Part shown: positions 35,664-44,317 of the stretch, piece by piece
Layout of the letters: every line of letters starts with the position of its first letter
Numbering within the stretch: position 1 is the stretch's first letter
NCBI RefSeq assembly: GCF_009498525.1
Contig: NZ_QSNT01000013.1
Coordinates: forward strand, 6,679-58,781
Source: Rhizobium sp. ICMP 5592
GTDB lineage: Bacteria > Pseudomonadota > Alphaproteobacteria > Rhizobiales > Rhizobiaceae
Direction of reading: 5' to 3'
Length of the DNA stretch: 52,103 nucleotides
Translations under genes and position numbers: made by a program
Notes under the pieces: generated by a model
The model's database searches: none
Seen by the model: only the letters and a program-made list of their open reading frames with translations
What the model was told of the DNA's origin: nothing

Positions 35664-36472
35664 CAGTAGGCCCCCTTTTCGGCCTTGGTCGCCGCCTGTC
35701 CTACGAGGTCGCGAAATTTCGCGACGCTCGCCGCTGCCGCCGCCGCCAAGAGCCGGGTGTCCCCTGACACGGTCGTCATATCGAAGCCCCACTGAATGGC
35801 GCGAGCGGCATATTCCGGAGTGCCGCAATGAAGAGCGGCGCGAATTTTGTTCTTCTTGCAGGCTGCGACGATGCGCTGGAGAGCCGCGATCATTTCCGGC
35901 TCCTCGCGATCGAAGGCCGGCGCCAGTCGGCCCTCCGTCAGACTAAAGGTCAGATCGGCCGGGCCAACGTAGATGCCGTCCAATCCCGGCGTCGCGGCAA
36001 TCGCATCGAGGTTCTCCATCGCCTGCTTGGTCTCGACCATGGCAAAACCGAGGATTTCGTCATTCGCCTCACCGGCATAATTCGGTCCGGCGGCGAAACT
36101 GACGCGGGTCGGCCCGAAACTGCGCTGACCATGCGGCGGATAGCGGAGATAGCTGACGAATTCTGCCGCCTGCGCGGCGGTGTTCACCATCGGGCAGATC
36201 ACGCCATAGGCGCCTGCATCCAGCACTTTCATGATGATGCCGGGCTCCAGCCAGGGTACGCGCGCCATCGGCACGACACCGGAGGCGCGCATGGCCTGAA
36301 ACATCGGCAGCACCGAATTATAATCGAGCGCACCATGCTGGATGTCGATCGAGACGGAATCGTAGCCTTGCGCTGCCATGATCTCCGCCGTGAAGGCATT
36401 GCCGATCGACAACCAGCCATTGATCGAGGGGCGGCCTTCGGCCCAGATTTCTTTCAGTCTGTTCTTGATCAT
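35663..36472 (-). CDS. HpcH/HpaI-family aldolase
   Basis: 269 residues. Class II pyruvate-type aldolase signatures: catalytic-His region SIDIQHGALDY, PMARVPWLEPGIIMKVLDAGAYGVICPMV (Arg), metal Glu in FAMVETKQAMENLDAI, and GIYVGPADLTFSL (Asp). Family members split 2-keto-3-deoxy or 4-hydroxy-2-keto acids into pyruvate (or a related ketoacid) and an aldehyde. Here it sits between an aldehyde dehydrogenase (11-base gap) and a hydroxyacid dehydrogenase (overlap), consistent with carbon-chain cleavage in a cyclitol or deoxy-sugar pathway. A broken paralogue is fused to a permease at 13.7-13.9 kb. Confidence 0.88.
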   Translation of the reverse strand: MIKNRLKEIWAEGRPSINGWLSIGNAFTAEIMAAQGYDSVSIDIQHGALDYNSVLPMFQAMRASGVVPMARVPWLEPGIIMKVLDAGAYGVICPMVNTAAQAAEFVSYLRYPPHGQRSFGPTRVSFAAGPNYAGEANDEILGFAMVETKQAMENLDAIAATPGLDGIYVGPADLTFSLTEGRLAPAFDREEPEMIAALQRIVAACKKNKIRAALHCGTPEYAARAIQWGFDMTTVSGDTRLLAAAAAASVAKFRDLVGQAATKAEKGAY

Positions 36473-36483
36473 ATCCGCCGCCC

Positions 36484-37920
36484 TCAGAACACGATCTGTG
36501 CAAGCTTGGTGTCGAGATAATCGCTGATACCCTCGATCCCGCCCTCGCGGCCCATGCCCGAATGGTTGGTGCCGCCAAAAGGCGCCTCGGACGCAGCCAG
36601 CGCAAAGCTGTTGATGCCGACCATCCCTGCCTTCAGGGCCGATACCGTCCGCCTTGCTCGATCTGGCGAGCGGGTAAATGCGTAGGCAGACAGTCCCATG
36701 TCGGAGGCGTTGGCGCGCGAAAGAACTTCATCCTCCTCGTTAAACCGCGTGATCGCGGCAATCGGGCCGAAATTTTCCTCGGCAAAGACCTTCATGTCAT
36801 CGGTGACATCAGTCAGAACGGTTGGCTTGAAGAAATGACCGGCGTTGAATTCCGAAGCACGTTCCCCTCCAGCCGCAACTTGAGCGCCTGCTTTCACGGC
36901 GTCTGAGACGATCGACTCGATCTCCGAGAGGCGCCCACCATTGATCAACGGTCCCATTTGCACGGAAGGATCCAGACCATCGCCGAGCTTCAATGCCCTT
37001 GTTCGGGAAACGAACCCGTCGACGAAGGCATCATGCAGGCGTTCATGCACGAAGAAGCGATCCGGTGTCACACAAACCTGACCCGCATTTGCAAATTTCG
37101 TCGGCACGGACACATTCAATGCGAGCTCGAGATCGGCATCGTCGTACACGATCAGCGGCGCATTGCCGCCGAGTTCCATCGATACTTTCTTTACGGTATC
37201 GGCGGCATCGCGGATCATCTGCTGACCAACGCGGGTCGAGCCGGTCAGAGAGACTTTGCGCACCGTTTTGTCTGCCATAATGGGCGTATAAGTGGTCCCG
37301 GTCGGACCGACGACTAGATTGACCGTACCATCCGGCAGGTTGCCCGCGCGCATGCAATCCACCATGACCATGGCGACGCCTGGTGTCTGGCTGGAAGGCC
37401 GGATAATGATCGCACAACCGGCTGCGAGCGCCGGCGCTGCCTTGCGGGCGACAAGTGCCGCAGGGAAATTCCAGGCGGTAAAGGCGCCGACGATGCCGAC
37501 GGGCTCGCGCGACACCTCGAAGCGACCGCCGGGCACCCGCGATTCGATGATCCTGCCATAGATCCGGCGTGCCTCTTCGGCAAACCAGCGAAACTGATCG
37601 ACCGACAATCCCCATTCGCGCTCCGACTGCGCAATCGGCTTGCCGGTCTCTATGGAGATCATCCTTTTCGCTTCGTCAGTGCGGCGGATCATCTCGTCGG
37701 CAATCCGATACAGCGCGTCAGCGCGCGCGAAAGCGGCCACCGCGCGCCAAGCGGCGAAACCTTTGCTTGCGGCAGCAAGCGCTTCCTGCGTGTCAGCGCT
37801 TGTCGCCACAGGAACAGCGCCGAGAACAGTTTGCGTGACCGGGCTCAGGACATCGGCGGTTGCTCCGTCGGAGGCTCCGCGCCATTTCCCGTCGATATAC
37901 AGTCCAAACTTCTGATACAT
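36484..37920 (-). CDS. NAD(P)-dependent aldehyde dehydrogenase, succinate-semialdehyde-type
   Basis: 478 residues, full length. FTAWNFPAAL (Asn), IIIRPSSQTPGVA (cofactor), GSTRVGQQM, catalytic Glu in SMELGGNAPLIV and catalytic Cys in NAGQVCVTPDRF are all present. It oxidises an aldehyde to the acid; in this operon probably the semialdehyde or hydroxyaldehyde released by the adjacent aldolase. It follows the inositol-dehydrogenase-like gene by three bases and precedes the aldolase by 11. The C-terminal half has a decayed paralogue at 13899-14489. Confidence 0.9.
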   Translation of the reverse strand: MYQKFGLYIDGKWRGASDGATADVLSPVTQTVLGAVPVATSADTQEALAAASKGFAAWRAVAAFARADALYRIADEMIRRTDEAKRMISIETGKPIAQSEREWGLSVDQFRWFAEEARRIYGRIIESRVPGGRFEVSREPVGIVGAFTAWNFPAALVARKAAPALAAGCAIIIRPSSQTPGVAMVMVDCMRAGNLPDGTVNLVVGPTGTTYTPIMADKTVRKVSLTGSTRVGQQMIRDAADTVKKVSMELGGNAPLIVYDDADLELALNVSVPTKFANAGQVCVTPDRFFVHERLHDAFVDGFVSRTRALKLGDGLDPSVQMGPLINGGRLSEIESIVSDAVKAGAQVAAGGERASEFNAGHFFKPTVLTDVTDDMKVFAEENFGPIAAITRFNEEDEVLSRANASDMGLSAYAFTRSPDRARRTVSALKAGMVGINSFALAASEAPFGGTNHSGMGREGGIEGISDYLDTKLAQIVF

Positions 37921-37923
37921 GGG

Positions 37924-38931
37924 TCACCCGATTTCGCTGGTTTTTACAGTACGGCCTTCGGCCGCCGATTTGATCGCCGCCTCGGCCAGGATCAGAGCCT
38001 GACGGCCGTCTTCAAACCCGACCTCCGGAGGTTGGCCTGAATCGATCGCATCGACGAAGGCGCCGATCTCGGCCATGAAGGCCTCGGCGTAACGGTCGAT
38101 GAAGAAGTTCAGGAGCGGTGCGCTCTTGCCGGTGAAATCGGCGCGGTGCAGCGTTGTCATGTTGGGGCGGCGATTTTCGGAGACGACCATTCCCGTCGTT
38201 CCCAGCGCCTCGACTCGCTGGTCGTAACCATAGACGGCCTGACGCGAGTTATTGATGATGCACTGCTTGCCTGATCCGGTCTTCAGCACAACCGTCACTG
38301 TATCGTAGTCACCCAGGCGCTGCATCAGAGCCGGGTCGACAAGGCGGCTACCCACCGCCGAAACCTCGATCACCTCTTCGCCCAGCATGAAGCGGGCCAT
38401 GTCGAAGTCGTGGATGGTCATATCGCGGAAGATGCCCCCCGATGCTTCGGCATAGGCGACCGGCGGCATGCCCGGATCGCGCGATGTTATGACAACTTGA
38501 TGAAGGTCCCCGATATCGCCGGCCTGGACGGCATCGCGAGCCGCCCTGTGACCAGGATCGAAGCGCCGAACAAAACCGAGCATGATCGGCACCTTCGTTG
38601 CCCCGATCGCTTCCGCGCATCGTTGGACGCGGGCAAGGCTGAGGTCGATCGGCTTTTCACATAGAATTGGTTTGCCGGCCTTGACGGCTTTCTCGATGAA
38701 GTCGGCATGGGTCGGCGTCGAGGTGGCAATGAGGACTGCGTCGACATCGCGGCTGGAGAACACCGCCTCGGCTGAATCGAATACCGCCACGCCAAATTTT
38801 CTCCCGACATCGTCCGCAGCAGGCCGATGAACATCGAAGACGCCGGCAAGGACTGCCCGTGGATGCGCAGCTATGTTTTCGGCATGCATGCGGCCAATAC
38901 GACCGCAGCCGAGAACGGCGATTTTAGGCAT
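37924..38931 (-). CDS. Gfo/Idh/MocA oxidoreductase, inositol 2-dehydrogenase-like
   Basis: 335 residues. Rossmann motif KIAVLGCGRIGRMHAENIA, LIATSTPTHADFIEKAVKAGKPILCEKPID (EKP lysine), LGFVRRFDPGHR and FRDMTIHDFDMARFMLG (Asp/His). These match the IolG/IdhA branch that oxidises inositols to inososes with NAD. First gene of the minus-strand catabolic operon and divergent from the IolD homologue across a 105-base promoter with an operator-like site. Probably performs the first oxidation of the imported cyclitol. Confidence 0.88.
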   Translation of the reverse strand: MPKIAVLGCGRIGRMHAENIAAHPRAVLAGVFDVHRPAADDVGRKFGVAVFDSAEAVFSSRDVDAVLIATSTPTHADFIEKAVKAGKPILCEKPIDLSLARVQRCAEAIGATKVPIMLGFVRRFDPGHRAARDAVQAGDIGDLHQVVITSRDPGMPPVAYAEASGGIFRDMTIHDFDMARFMLGEEVIEVSAVGSRLVDPALMQRLGDYDTVTVVLKTGSGKQCIINNSRQAVYGYDQRVEALGTTGMVVSENRRPNMTTLHRADFTGKSAPLLNFFIDRYAEAFMAEIGAFVDAIDSGQPPEVGFEDGRQALILAEAAIKSAAEGRTVKTSEIG

Positions 38932-38953
38932 CAGGATCCTCCCAATTCAATTT

Positions 38954-38971
38954 TTGCAATGATTGTTGCGT
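38954..38971. promoter_or_regulatory. TTGCAA-N6-TTGC(AA) operator in the divergent catabolic promoter
   Basis: TTGCAATGATTGTTGCGT. Its first 16 bases are the exact reverse complement of part of the importer site at 34514-34531. It lies midway between the start codons of the Idh gene (38931) and the IolD homologue (39037), so one regulator could control both operons. Confidence 0.6.
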
Positions 38972-38995
38972 AACTATTGCTTTGTCAATTATTAT
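38966..38995 (+). promoter_or_regulatory. Predicted promoter of the IolD-type operon
   Basis: TTGCGT (38966-38971) and TATTAT (38990-38995) with an 18-base spacer. The -35 box coincides with the second half of the operator-like site, which fits repression by occlusion. Confidence 0.4.
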
Positions 38996-39036
38996 TTCGT
39001 AACGTCCAGAAAACATGATCCATGGGAGGAAACGGG

Positions 39037-40887
39037 ATGTCCCGGAAGACTGTGCGCCTGACGATGGCGCAGGCGCTCGTGCGCTATTTGTGCAATCAAT
39101 TCACGGAGATTGACAGCGAGCGCGTCCCGCTTTTTGCCGGTGTGTTCGGCATTTTCGGCCACGGAAACGTGACGTGCCTGTCGGAAGCGCTCGAGGCGGT
39201 ACAAGATCAGTTGCCGACCTGGCGGGGTCAAAACGAGCAGTCGATGGCGCTTGCCGCGATTGCCTTTGCCAAGGCCAAACGTCGGCGCCAATTAATGGTC
39301 GCGGCGACGTCGATCGGGCCGGGTGCCGCCAATATGGTAACGGCGGCGGGTACCGCCCACGCCAATCGCCTGCCGGTACTTCTGATAGCCGGAGATACCT
39401 TCGCCAGCCGAATTCCGGACCCCGTGTTGCAGCAGGTCGAACACTTCAATGACCCGACGGTCACCGTGAATGACGCGTTCAAGCCGGTCACCCGCTATTG
39501 GGATCGCATCGTTCTGCCGGAACAGATCATCTCGTCCTTGCCGCAGGCAATTGCTGCCATGCTGGATCCAGCTGATTGCGGCCCTGCCTTCATTGGTCTT
39601 GCGCAGGATACCCAGGAAGTCGCCTTCGATTATCCCTTGGCATTCTTCGAGCCGACGGTCTGGTCGATACCGCGCCCGCGCGCCGACAAGGGCAAGCTGG
39701 TAGAAGCAGTCGCATTGCTCAAATCTGCGAGAAAGCCACTGATCATTTCGGGGGGCGGCGTTCGCTATTCGCTGGCGGAGGACAAGGTCGCGGAATTCGC
39801 CGTCAGCCGCGGCATCCCAATTGTCGAAACCATCGCCGGCAAAGGCGCGCTGACCCACGACCACCCTGCCCACGCCGGTCCGATCGGGATCGTGGGTTCG
39901 ACTTCGGCGAATGCGCTTGCCGGCGAGGCGGACGTTATTCTGGCGATCGGCACGCGTTTGCAGGACTTCACCACCGGCTCATGGACGGTCTTCCGCGAGG
40001 ATGCGAAGTTCATCTCGATCAACACGGCACGCTTTGACGCGGTCAAACATCGCGCGCTTGCGGTCGTCGGGGATGCCCTTGAAACAGTGATCGAATTGGA
40101 TGACGCACTCGGTGATTGGCGGGCCGATCCGGACCTGCTTGCGAAGGCTCAATCGCTTTTTGCCGATTGGAACAAGCTCCTCGATCAACATCAGGCTGTC
40201 ACGAACGGGCCGATCCCCACCTACGCGCAGGTGGTTGGCATCGTCAACGAGACGTCAAAGCCGAACGACACGTTGATTGCAGCTGCAGGCGGCACGCCGG
40301 GTGAGGTCACCAAGGGCTGGCGCGTCAAGAACCCGAATACATTCGACTGCGAATTCGGCTTCAGCTGCATGGGATACGAGATCGCGGCCGGCTGGGGCCA
40401 CGCGATGGCGAAAGCCGGTGATGGCACGCCGATCGTCATGATCGGCGACGGCACCTATATGATGATGAACTCCGACATCTATTCGACGGTGCTGTCGGGC
40501 CACAAGATGATCGTGGTTGTGTGCGACAACGGCGGCTACGCCGTCATCAATCGCCTTCAGCAGTTCAAGGGCGTGCCCGGCTTCAACAATCTCATCAGGG
40601 ATTGCCGGGTGAAGGAGCCTTTTGCCGTCGACTTCGTCAAACATGCCGAATCCATGGGTGCGCTCGCACGCCGCTGTGAAAGCCTTGCCGATCTGAAGAC
40701 GGCAATGGAGTGGGCGCAGACAACCGACCGCACGACCGTCGTCACGCTGGTCACGGATGCCTATGCCTGGGTGCCGGGCGATGCCGACTGGGATGTCGGC
40801 GTTCCCGAGGTTTCCGAGCGGGAATCTGTTCAAAAGGCGCGCGCCGCCCAGGAAGAAATCCGCAAGAAGCAGCGTGTGGGTGTTTAA
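39037..40887 (+). CDS. iolD: IolD homologue, ThDP-dependent trihydroxycyclohexanedione hydrolase
   Basis: 616 residues from the ATG at 39037 (GGGAGGAAAC upstream). Three-domain ThDP enzyme: N-terminal domain with the cofactor-activating Glu67 (WRGQNEQSMALAAIAFAK), middle domain VKHRALAVVGD, and C-terminal ThDP site GDG 470-472 to DN 497-498 (VMIGDGTYMMMNSDIYS, VVVCDNGGYAV). The GIFGHGNV start and these motifs match IolD, which opens the ring of 3D-trihydroxycyclohexane-1,2-dione to 5-deoxyglucuronate in inositol breakdown. Here it heads an operon with SDR, IolE-like and Idh-like genes but without IolB, IolC or IolJ, so it may serve a variant cyclitol route. Confidence 0.87.
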   Translation: MSRKTVRLTMAQALVRYLCNQFTEIDSERVPLFAGVFGIFGHGNVTCLSEALEAVQDQLPTWRGQNEQSMALAAIAFAKAKRRRQLMVAATSIGPGAANMVTAAGTAHANRLPVLLIAGDTFASRIPDPVLQQVEHFNDPTVTVNDAFKPVTRYWDRIVLPEQIISSLPQAIAAMLDPADCGPAFIGLAQDTQEVAFDYPLAFFEPTVWSIPRPRADKGKLVEAVALLKSARKPLIISGGGVRYSLAEDKVAEFAVSRGIPIVETIAGKGALTHDHPAHAGPIGIVGSTSANALAGEADVILAIGTRLQDFTTGSWTVFREDAKFISINTARFDAVKHRALAVVGDALETVIELDDALGDWRADPDLLAKAQSLFADWNKLLDQHQAVTNGPIPTYAQVVGIVNETSKPNDTLIAAAGGTPGEVTKGWRVKNPNTFDCEFGFSCMGYEIAAGWGHAMAKAGDGTPIVMIGDGTYMMMNSDIYSTVLSGHKMIVVVCDNGGYAVINRLQQFKGVPGFNNLIRDCRVKEPFAVDFVKHAESMGALARRCESLADLKTAMEWAQTTDRTTVVTLVTDAYAWVPGDADWDVGVPEVSERESVQKARAAQEEIRKKQRVGV

Positions 40888-40888
40888 A

Positions 40889-41707
40889 ATGAATCGTATC
40901 GACGGAAAAGTCGCCGTTGTTACCGGCGGCACGCAGGGACTGGGTGCGGCAATTGCACGGCTTTTCGCCGAGGCCGGTGCCGCGGGTATCGTGACGTGCG
41001 GACGGAACACCAAGAAAGGTGGCGAGGTCGCCGCGTCGATCACATACGACACCGGTGTCCCGGTGACGTTCGTGCCGGCGGATCTCGAAAAAGTCGAGGA
41101 TTGCCGATCGATCATTGCGAAAGCGGACGCCGAATTCGGCAGGATCGATATGCTGGTCAATGCCGCCGGCCTTACCGACCGCGGCAACCTTTTGAACTCA
41201 TCGCCGGAGCTTTTCGATCGCATGTTTGCGATCAATGTTCGTGCGCCGTTCTTCCTCATGCAAGATACAGCAAAGCTCATGATCCGCGATTGCACCAAGG
41301 GCAGCATAATAAATATCGGTTCGACGTCGGAGCATGCGGGACAGCCATTTCTCTCACCCTACTCCTCTTCGAAAGGCGCGCTGGCAACACTTACCCGAAA
41401 CTCCGGCTATGCATTGATGCGCAACCAGATCCGGGTGAACCAGCTTGATATAGGCTGGATGGCGTCCGATGGAGAGGATCGCATCCAGCGCGAATACCAT
41501 CGAGCGGAGCCGGACTGGCTGGCAAAGGCGGCCGCTGGCCAACCCTTCGGTCGCATCCTTGCGCCCGAAGAAGTCGCCAAAGCCGTGCTTTTCCTGGCAT
41601 CCGACGATTCGGGGATGATGACGGGCTCCGTCGTCCATTTCGATCAATCGGTCTGGGGCGCCTATGACGGCGGCCCTCCGGCGCCGGCCGCGGCTTTGTA
41701 TGAATAA
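40889..41707 (+). CDS. Short-chain dehydrogenase/reductase in the IolD-type operon
   Basis: 272 residues from the ATG at 40889, one base after the IolD-type stop codon. TGGTQGLGAAIARLF cofactor motif, NAAGLTDRGNLL, catalytic Ser in INIGSTSEHAG and YxxxK in LSPYSSSKGAL. A longer than usual segment before the C-terminus (ASDGEDRIQREYHRAEPDWLAK) resembles SDRs of polyol and cyclitol metabolism. It likely interconverts a hydroxyl and ketone on the ring substrate, adding an oxidation or epimerisation capability beside the two Idh-type enzymes. Confidence 0.85.
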   Translation: MNRIDGKVAVVTGGTQGLGAAIARLFAEAGAAGIVTCGRNTKKGGEVAASITYDTGVPVTFVPADLEKVEDCRSIIAKADAEFGRIDMLVNAAGLTDRGNLLNSSPELFDRMFAINVRAPFFLMQDTAKLMIRDCTKGSIINIGSTSEHAGQPFLSPYSSSKGALATLTRNSGYALMRNQIRVNQLDIGWMASDGEDRIQREYHRAEPDWLAKAAAGQPFGRILAPEEVAKAVLFLASDDSGMMTGSVVHFDQSVWGAYDGGPPAPAAALYE

Positions 41708-41717
41708 GGGAGAAAAC

Positions 41718-42773
41718 ATGAAAACGATCAAGGGACCGGGCATCTACCTCGCCCAATTCGCGGCTGAGGACGCACCCTATAACTCGCTTCCCAGTCTTTC
41801 AAAATGGGTCGCTGACAGAGGCTTCGCCGGCGTCCAAATCCCGACCTGGGACAATCGGCTGATCGACATGAAGCTGGCGGCCGAAAGCAAGGCCTATTGT
41901 GACGATCTTAGGGGCGTGCTTGCGGACAACGGCCTCGAGGTGACGGAGCTCGGTTCGCATATTACCGGCCAGCTCATTGCCGTTCATCCCGCACATGACC
42001 GGATCATGGACAGCTTCGCCCCGGCGCATGTCCATAACAATCCGGCCGCGCGGCGGGCCTGGGCGGAGGAGCAGATGCGTTTTGCCGCCCGCGCCTCCCG
42101 CAATCTCGGCATCGATCGCCATGTCAGCTTCACCGGATCGCTGCTTTGGCCCTACCTCTATCCCTATCCGCAATGGCCGGAAGGTCTGGTCGACGAGGCG
42201 TTTGACGAGTTGGCAAAGCGCTGGCTGCCCATCCTGAATGACTTCGATGAACAGGGTGTCGATCTGTGCTTCGAGATCCATCCTTGCGAGGATGTCCATG
42301 ACGGGCTGACGTTCGAGATGTTTCTCGAACGGGTCGGCAATCACCCCCGCTGCAACATTCTCTACGACCCCAGCCACTTCGTGTTGCAGGCGCTCGACTA
42401 TCTGGAGTTCATCGATCACTACCACGAGCGCATCAAGATGTTCCACGTCAAGGATGCCGAGTTCCGGCCGAATGGCAAGACAGGAGCCTATGGCGGCTTC
42501 CAGCCATGGTCGAAACGCGCCGGTCGATTCCGCTCGCTCGGCGATGGTCAGGTCGACTTCGGTGCCGTTTTCACCAAGCTCGCGACTTATGATTTCGACG
42601 GCTGGGCAGTGCTGGAATGGGAATGCTTCATCAAGCATCCGGAGGACGGTGCCACTGAAGGCGCGAAGTTCATCCGCGAACATATCATCAGGGTCGCCGA
42701 CCGTGCGTTCGACGACTTCGTGAAATCCGGCGCCAATAGAGACGCCAATCGAGCCATGCTCGGACTTGATTGA
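41718..42773 (+). CDS. TIM-barrel sugar isomerase/epimerase, IolE-like position
   Basis: 351 residues from the ATG at 41718 (AAGGGAGAAAAC upstream). AP_endonuc_2-like barrel with metal ligands in VDLCFEIHPCEDVHD (Glu/His), NILYDPSHFVLQ (Asp/His), IKMFHVKDAEF (His/Asp) and WAVLEWECF (Glu). Members of this group include inosose dehydratases, isomerases and epimerases. Its place directly with an IolD homologue suggests it prepares the dione substrate for ring opening (the IolE step) or isomerises an inosose. I cannot tell which from the sequence. Confidence 0.82.
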   Translation: MKTIKGPGIYLAQFAAEDAPYNSLPSLSKWVADRGFAGVQIPTWDNRLIDMKLAAESKAYCDDLRGVLADNGLEVTELGSHITGQLIAVHPAHDRIMDSFAPAHVHNNPAARRAWAEEQMRFAARASRNLGIDRHVSFTGSLLWPYLYPYPQWPEGLVDEAFDELAKRWLPILNDFDEQGVDLCFEIHPCEDVHDGLTFEMFLERVGNHPRCNILYDPSHFVLQALDYLEFIDHYHERIKMFHVKDAEFRPNGKTGAYGGFQPWSKRAGRFRSLGDGQVDFGAVFTKLATYDFDGWAVLEWECFIKHPEDGATEGAKFIREHIIRVADRAFDDFVKSGANRDANRAMLGLD

Positions 42774-42782
42774 GGATAGGAC

Positions 42783-43958
42783 ATGACTGCAAATTCTACT
42801 TCCCAAAAACCATTGCGCCTCGGAATGGTGGGCGGCGGCAACGGCGCATACATCGGCAATATCCACCGCATCGCCGCTCGCCAGGACCGGGCCTGGAGCC
42901 TGGTTGCAGGCGCATTCGACGTCGATGCCGCCCGCGGTCACGCTTTTGCCATCAGCGAAGGCCTGGATCCCGCACGCTCCTATGACGACTTCAAGGCCAT
43001 GATCGCCGGCGAGAGCGCCCGCGAGGATCCGATTGATGCCGTCGCCATCTGCACGCCGAATTTTACGCATTTTCCGATTGCCAAGGCATTCCTGGAAGCA
43101 GGTTTCGACGTCATCTGCGAGAAGCCTTTGACCGCGACTTTGGAAGACGCGGTCGCGCTCGAAGCCCTAGTTCGCAGCAGCGGCCGGTTCATGGGCGTCA
43201 CATACACCTATTCCGGCTATCCGATGATCCATGAAGCCAAGCACATGGTCGCGACGGGCCAGCTCGGAAAGATACGCACCGTCCAGGTGGAGTACCCGCT
43301 CGAATGGATGGCAACCGCCATTGAGACAGAAGGCAATGCTCAGGCTGCGTGGCGAACCGATCCGAAGAAGAACGGCCGTGGTGGCTCGATCGGCGATATC
43401 GGCACGCATGCCTATCATCTGGCCGGCTTCGTCTCAGGCCTCAAGCTTCAATCGCTGACCGCGGATCTCGCCACCTTCGTCGAAGGACGCGCCCTGGACG
43501 ACAATGCCCATGTCATGCTGCGCTATGAAGGTGGTGCCCGCGGGCTTCTTTGGTCCTCGCAGGTAGCACTCGGATCATCAAATGGTGTGCGTCTTCGGGT
43601 GTTTGGCGAAAAGGCCTCGCTGACATGGTTTCAGGAGCAACCGAACGAGCTGGTGCACGCACGGCTGGAAGGACGGACTGAAATCATAAAACGCGGCGCT
43701 GACGACCTCAGCGAAGGCACCAAGGCGCGGACCCGCACGCCTCCCGGCCATCCCGAAGGCTACCTCGAGGCGTTTTCGAACCTGTATGCCGGCTTTGCCG
43801 AGGCAATTCGCGCCAGGCGCGAAGGACGTGAACCAACGGCGATCGGACGCGATATTCCCACAGCCTATGATGGGCTCAAGGGCGTGGCATTCGTCGAGGC
43901 TGTTGTCGATAGCTCCGTGGCCAGCGACCAACCTTGGCTCACGCCAGTCGCCGTTTGA
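42783..43958 (+). CDS. Gfo/Idh/MocA oxidoreductase
   Basis: 391 residues, longer than the other two Gfo/Idh proteins here. LGMVGGGNGAYIGNIHRIAA (Rossmann), VAICTPNFTHFPIAKAFLEAGFDVICEKPLT (EKP lysine), TYTYSGYPMIHEAKHMV, and GGSIGDIGTHAYHLAGFVSG (Asp/His). The VGGGxGAYIG start is typical of a subgroup found with inositol and sugar-acid operons. Nine bases after the isomerase gene; last gene of the operon. It probably oxidises a second cyclitol isomer or a downstream keto-sugar. Confidence 0.85.
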   Translation: MTANSTSQKPLRLGMVGGGNGAYIGNIHRIAARQDRAWSLVAGAFDVDAARGHAFAISEGLDPARSYDDFKAMIAGESAREDPIDAVAICTPNFTHFPIAKAFLEAGFDVICEKPLTATLEDAVALEALVRSSGRFMGVTYTYSGYPMIHEAKHMVATGQLGKIRTVQVEYPLEWMATAIETEGNAQAAWRTDPKKNGRGGSIGDIGTHAYHLAGFVSGLKLQSLTADLATFVEGRALDDNAHVMLRYEGGARGLLWSSQVALGSSNGVRLRVFGEKASLTWFQEQPNELVHARLEGRTEIIKRGADDLSEGTKARTRTPPGHPEGYLEAFSNLYAGFAEAIRARREGREPTAIGRDIPTAYDGLKGVAFVEAVVDSSVASDQPWLTPVAV

Positions 43959-44317
43959 AGGTTTCAGCGCTTGGCCGGCCGCAGTTGCCAAGCTGTGGCC
44001 TGTCTTTGAGAATTGAAATCCCGCACATCAAAAAGCGGTAGCTGCACACAGTGTAATGAACACAGACGTTGCTTATCTGGCACAACCTTCAGAATATCAT
44101 ACGCGATATATCGTGCAGCCTTCGGCATTCGAATTTCGATCAGTCGTGGCACCGGGCCTATAAAAACAGAAAACGGCTGGCCTTGAACCAATTTGAACAT
44201 TGAACCCCGTAATTTCTCTGGATTGCAGACTATGTCCTGCCTATGGAAGCAGAAATGAGGCGTGGATTTTATCACCAAATGGTGCTATTTGAGACGCCTC
44301 AACAGAGGATTCGGCTA
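43959..44317. other. Intergenic region before vapBC
   Basis: No gene recognised. Contents: a perfect palindrome CGATATATCG at 44104-44113, containing the GATATATC word seen before padR at 9.7 kb, and an inverted repeat close to vapB (separate entry). No clear terminator after the Gfo/Idh gene. Confidence 0.45.
44256..44301 (+). promoter_or_regulatory. Inverted repeat before vapB, possible VapBC operator
   Basis: TGAGGCGT (44256-44263) and ACGCCTCA (44294-44301) are perfect inverted arms around a 30-base spacer, ending 16 bases before the vapB ATG. VapB antitoxins bind inverted repeats in their own promoter; this is a candidate. Confidence 0.4.

Noticed and set aside
41799..43070. A 423-codon open frame on the minus strand, opposite the isomerase and Gfo/Idh genes
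   Set aside because: It mirrors the third-codon-position GC pattern of the real plus-strand genes, has no family motif, and no ribosome site. Similar long antisense frames at 48280-49386 (minus), 24060-25064 (plus) and 16331-17392 (minus) were rejected for the same reason.
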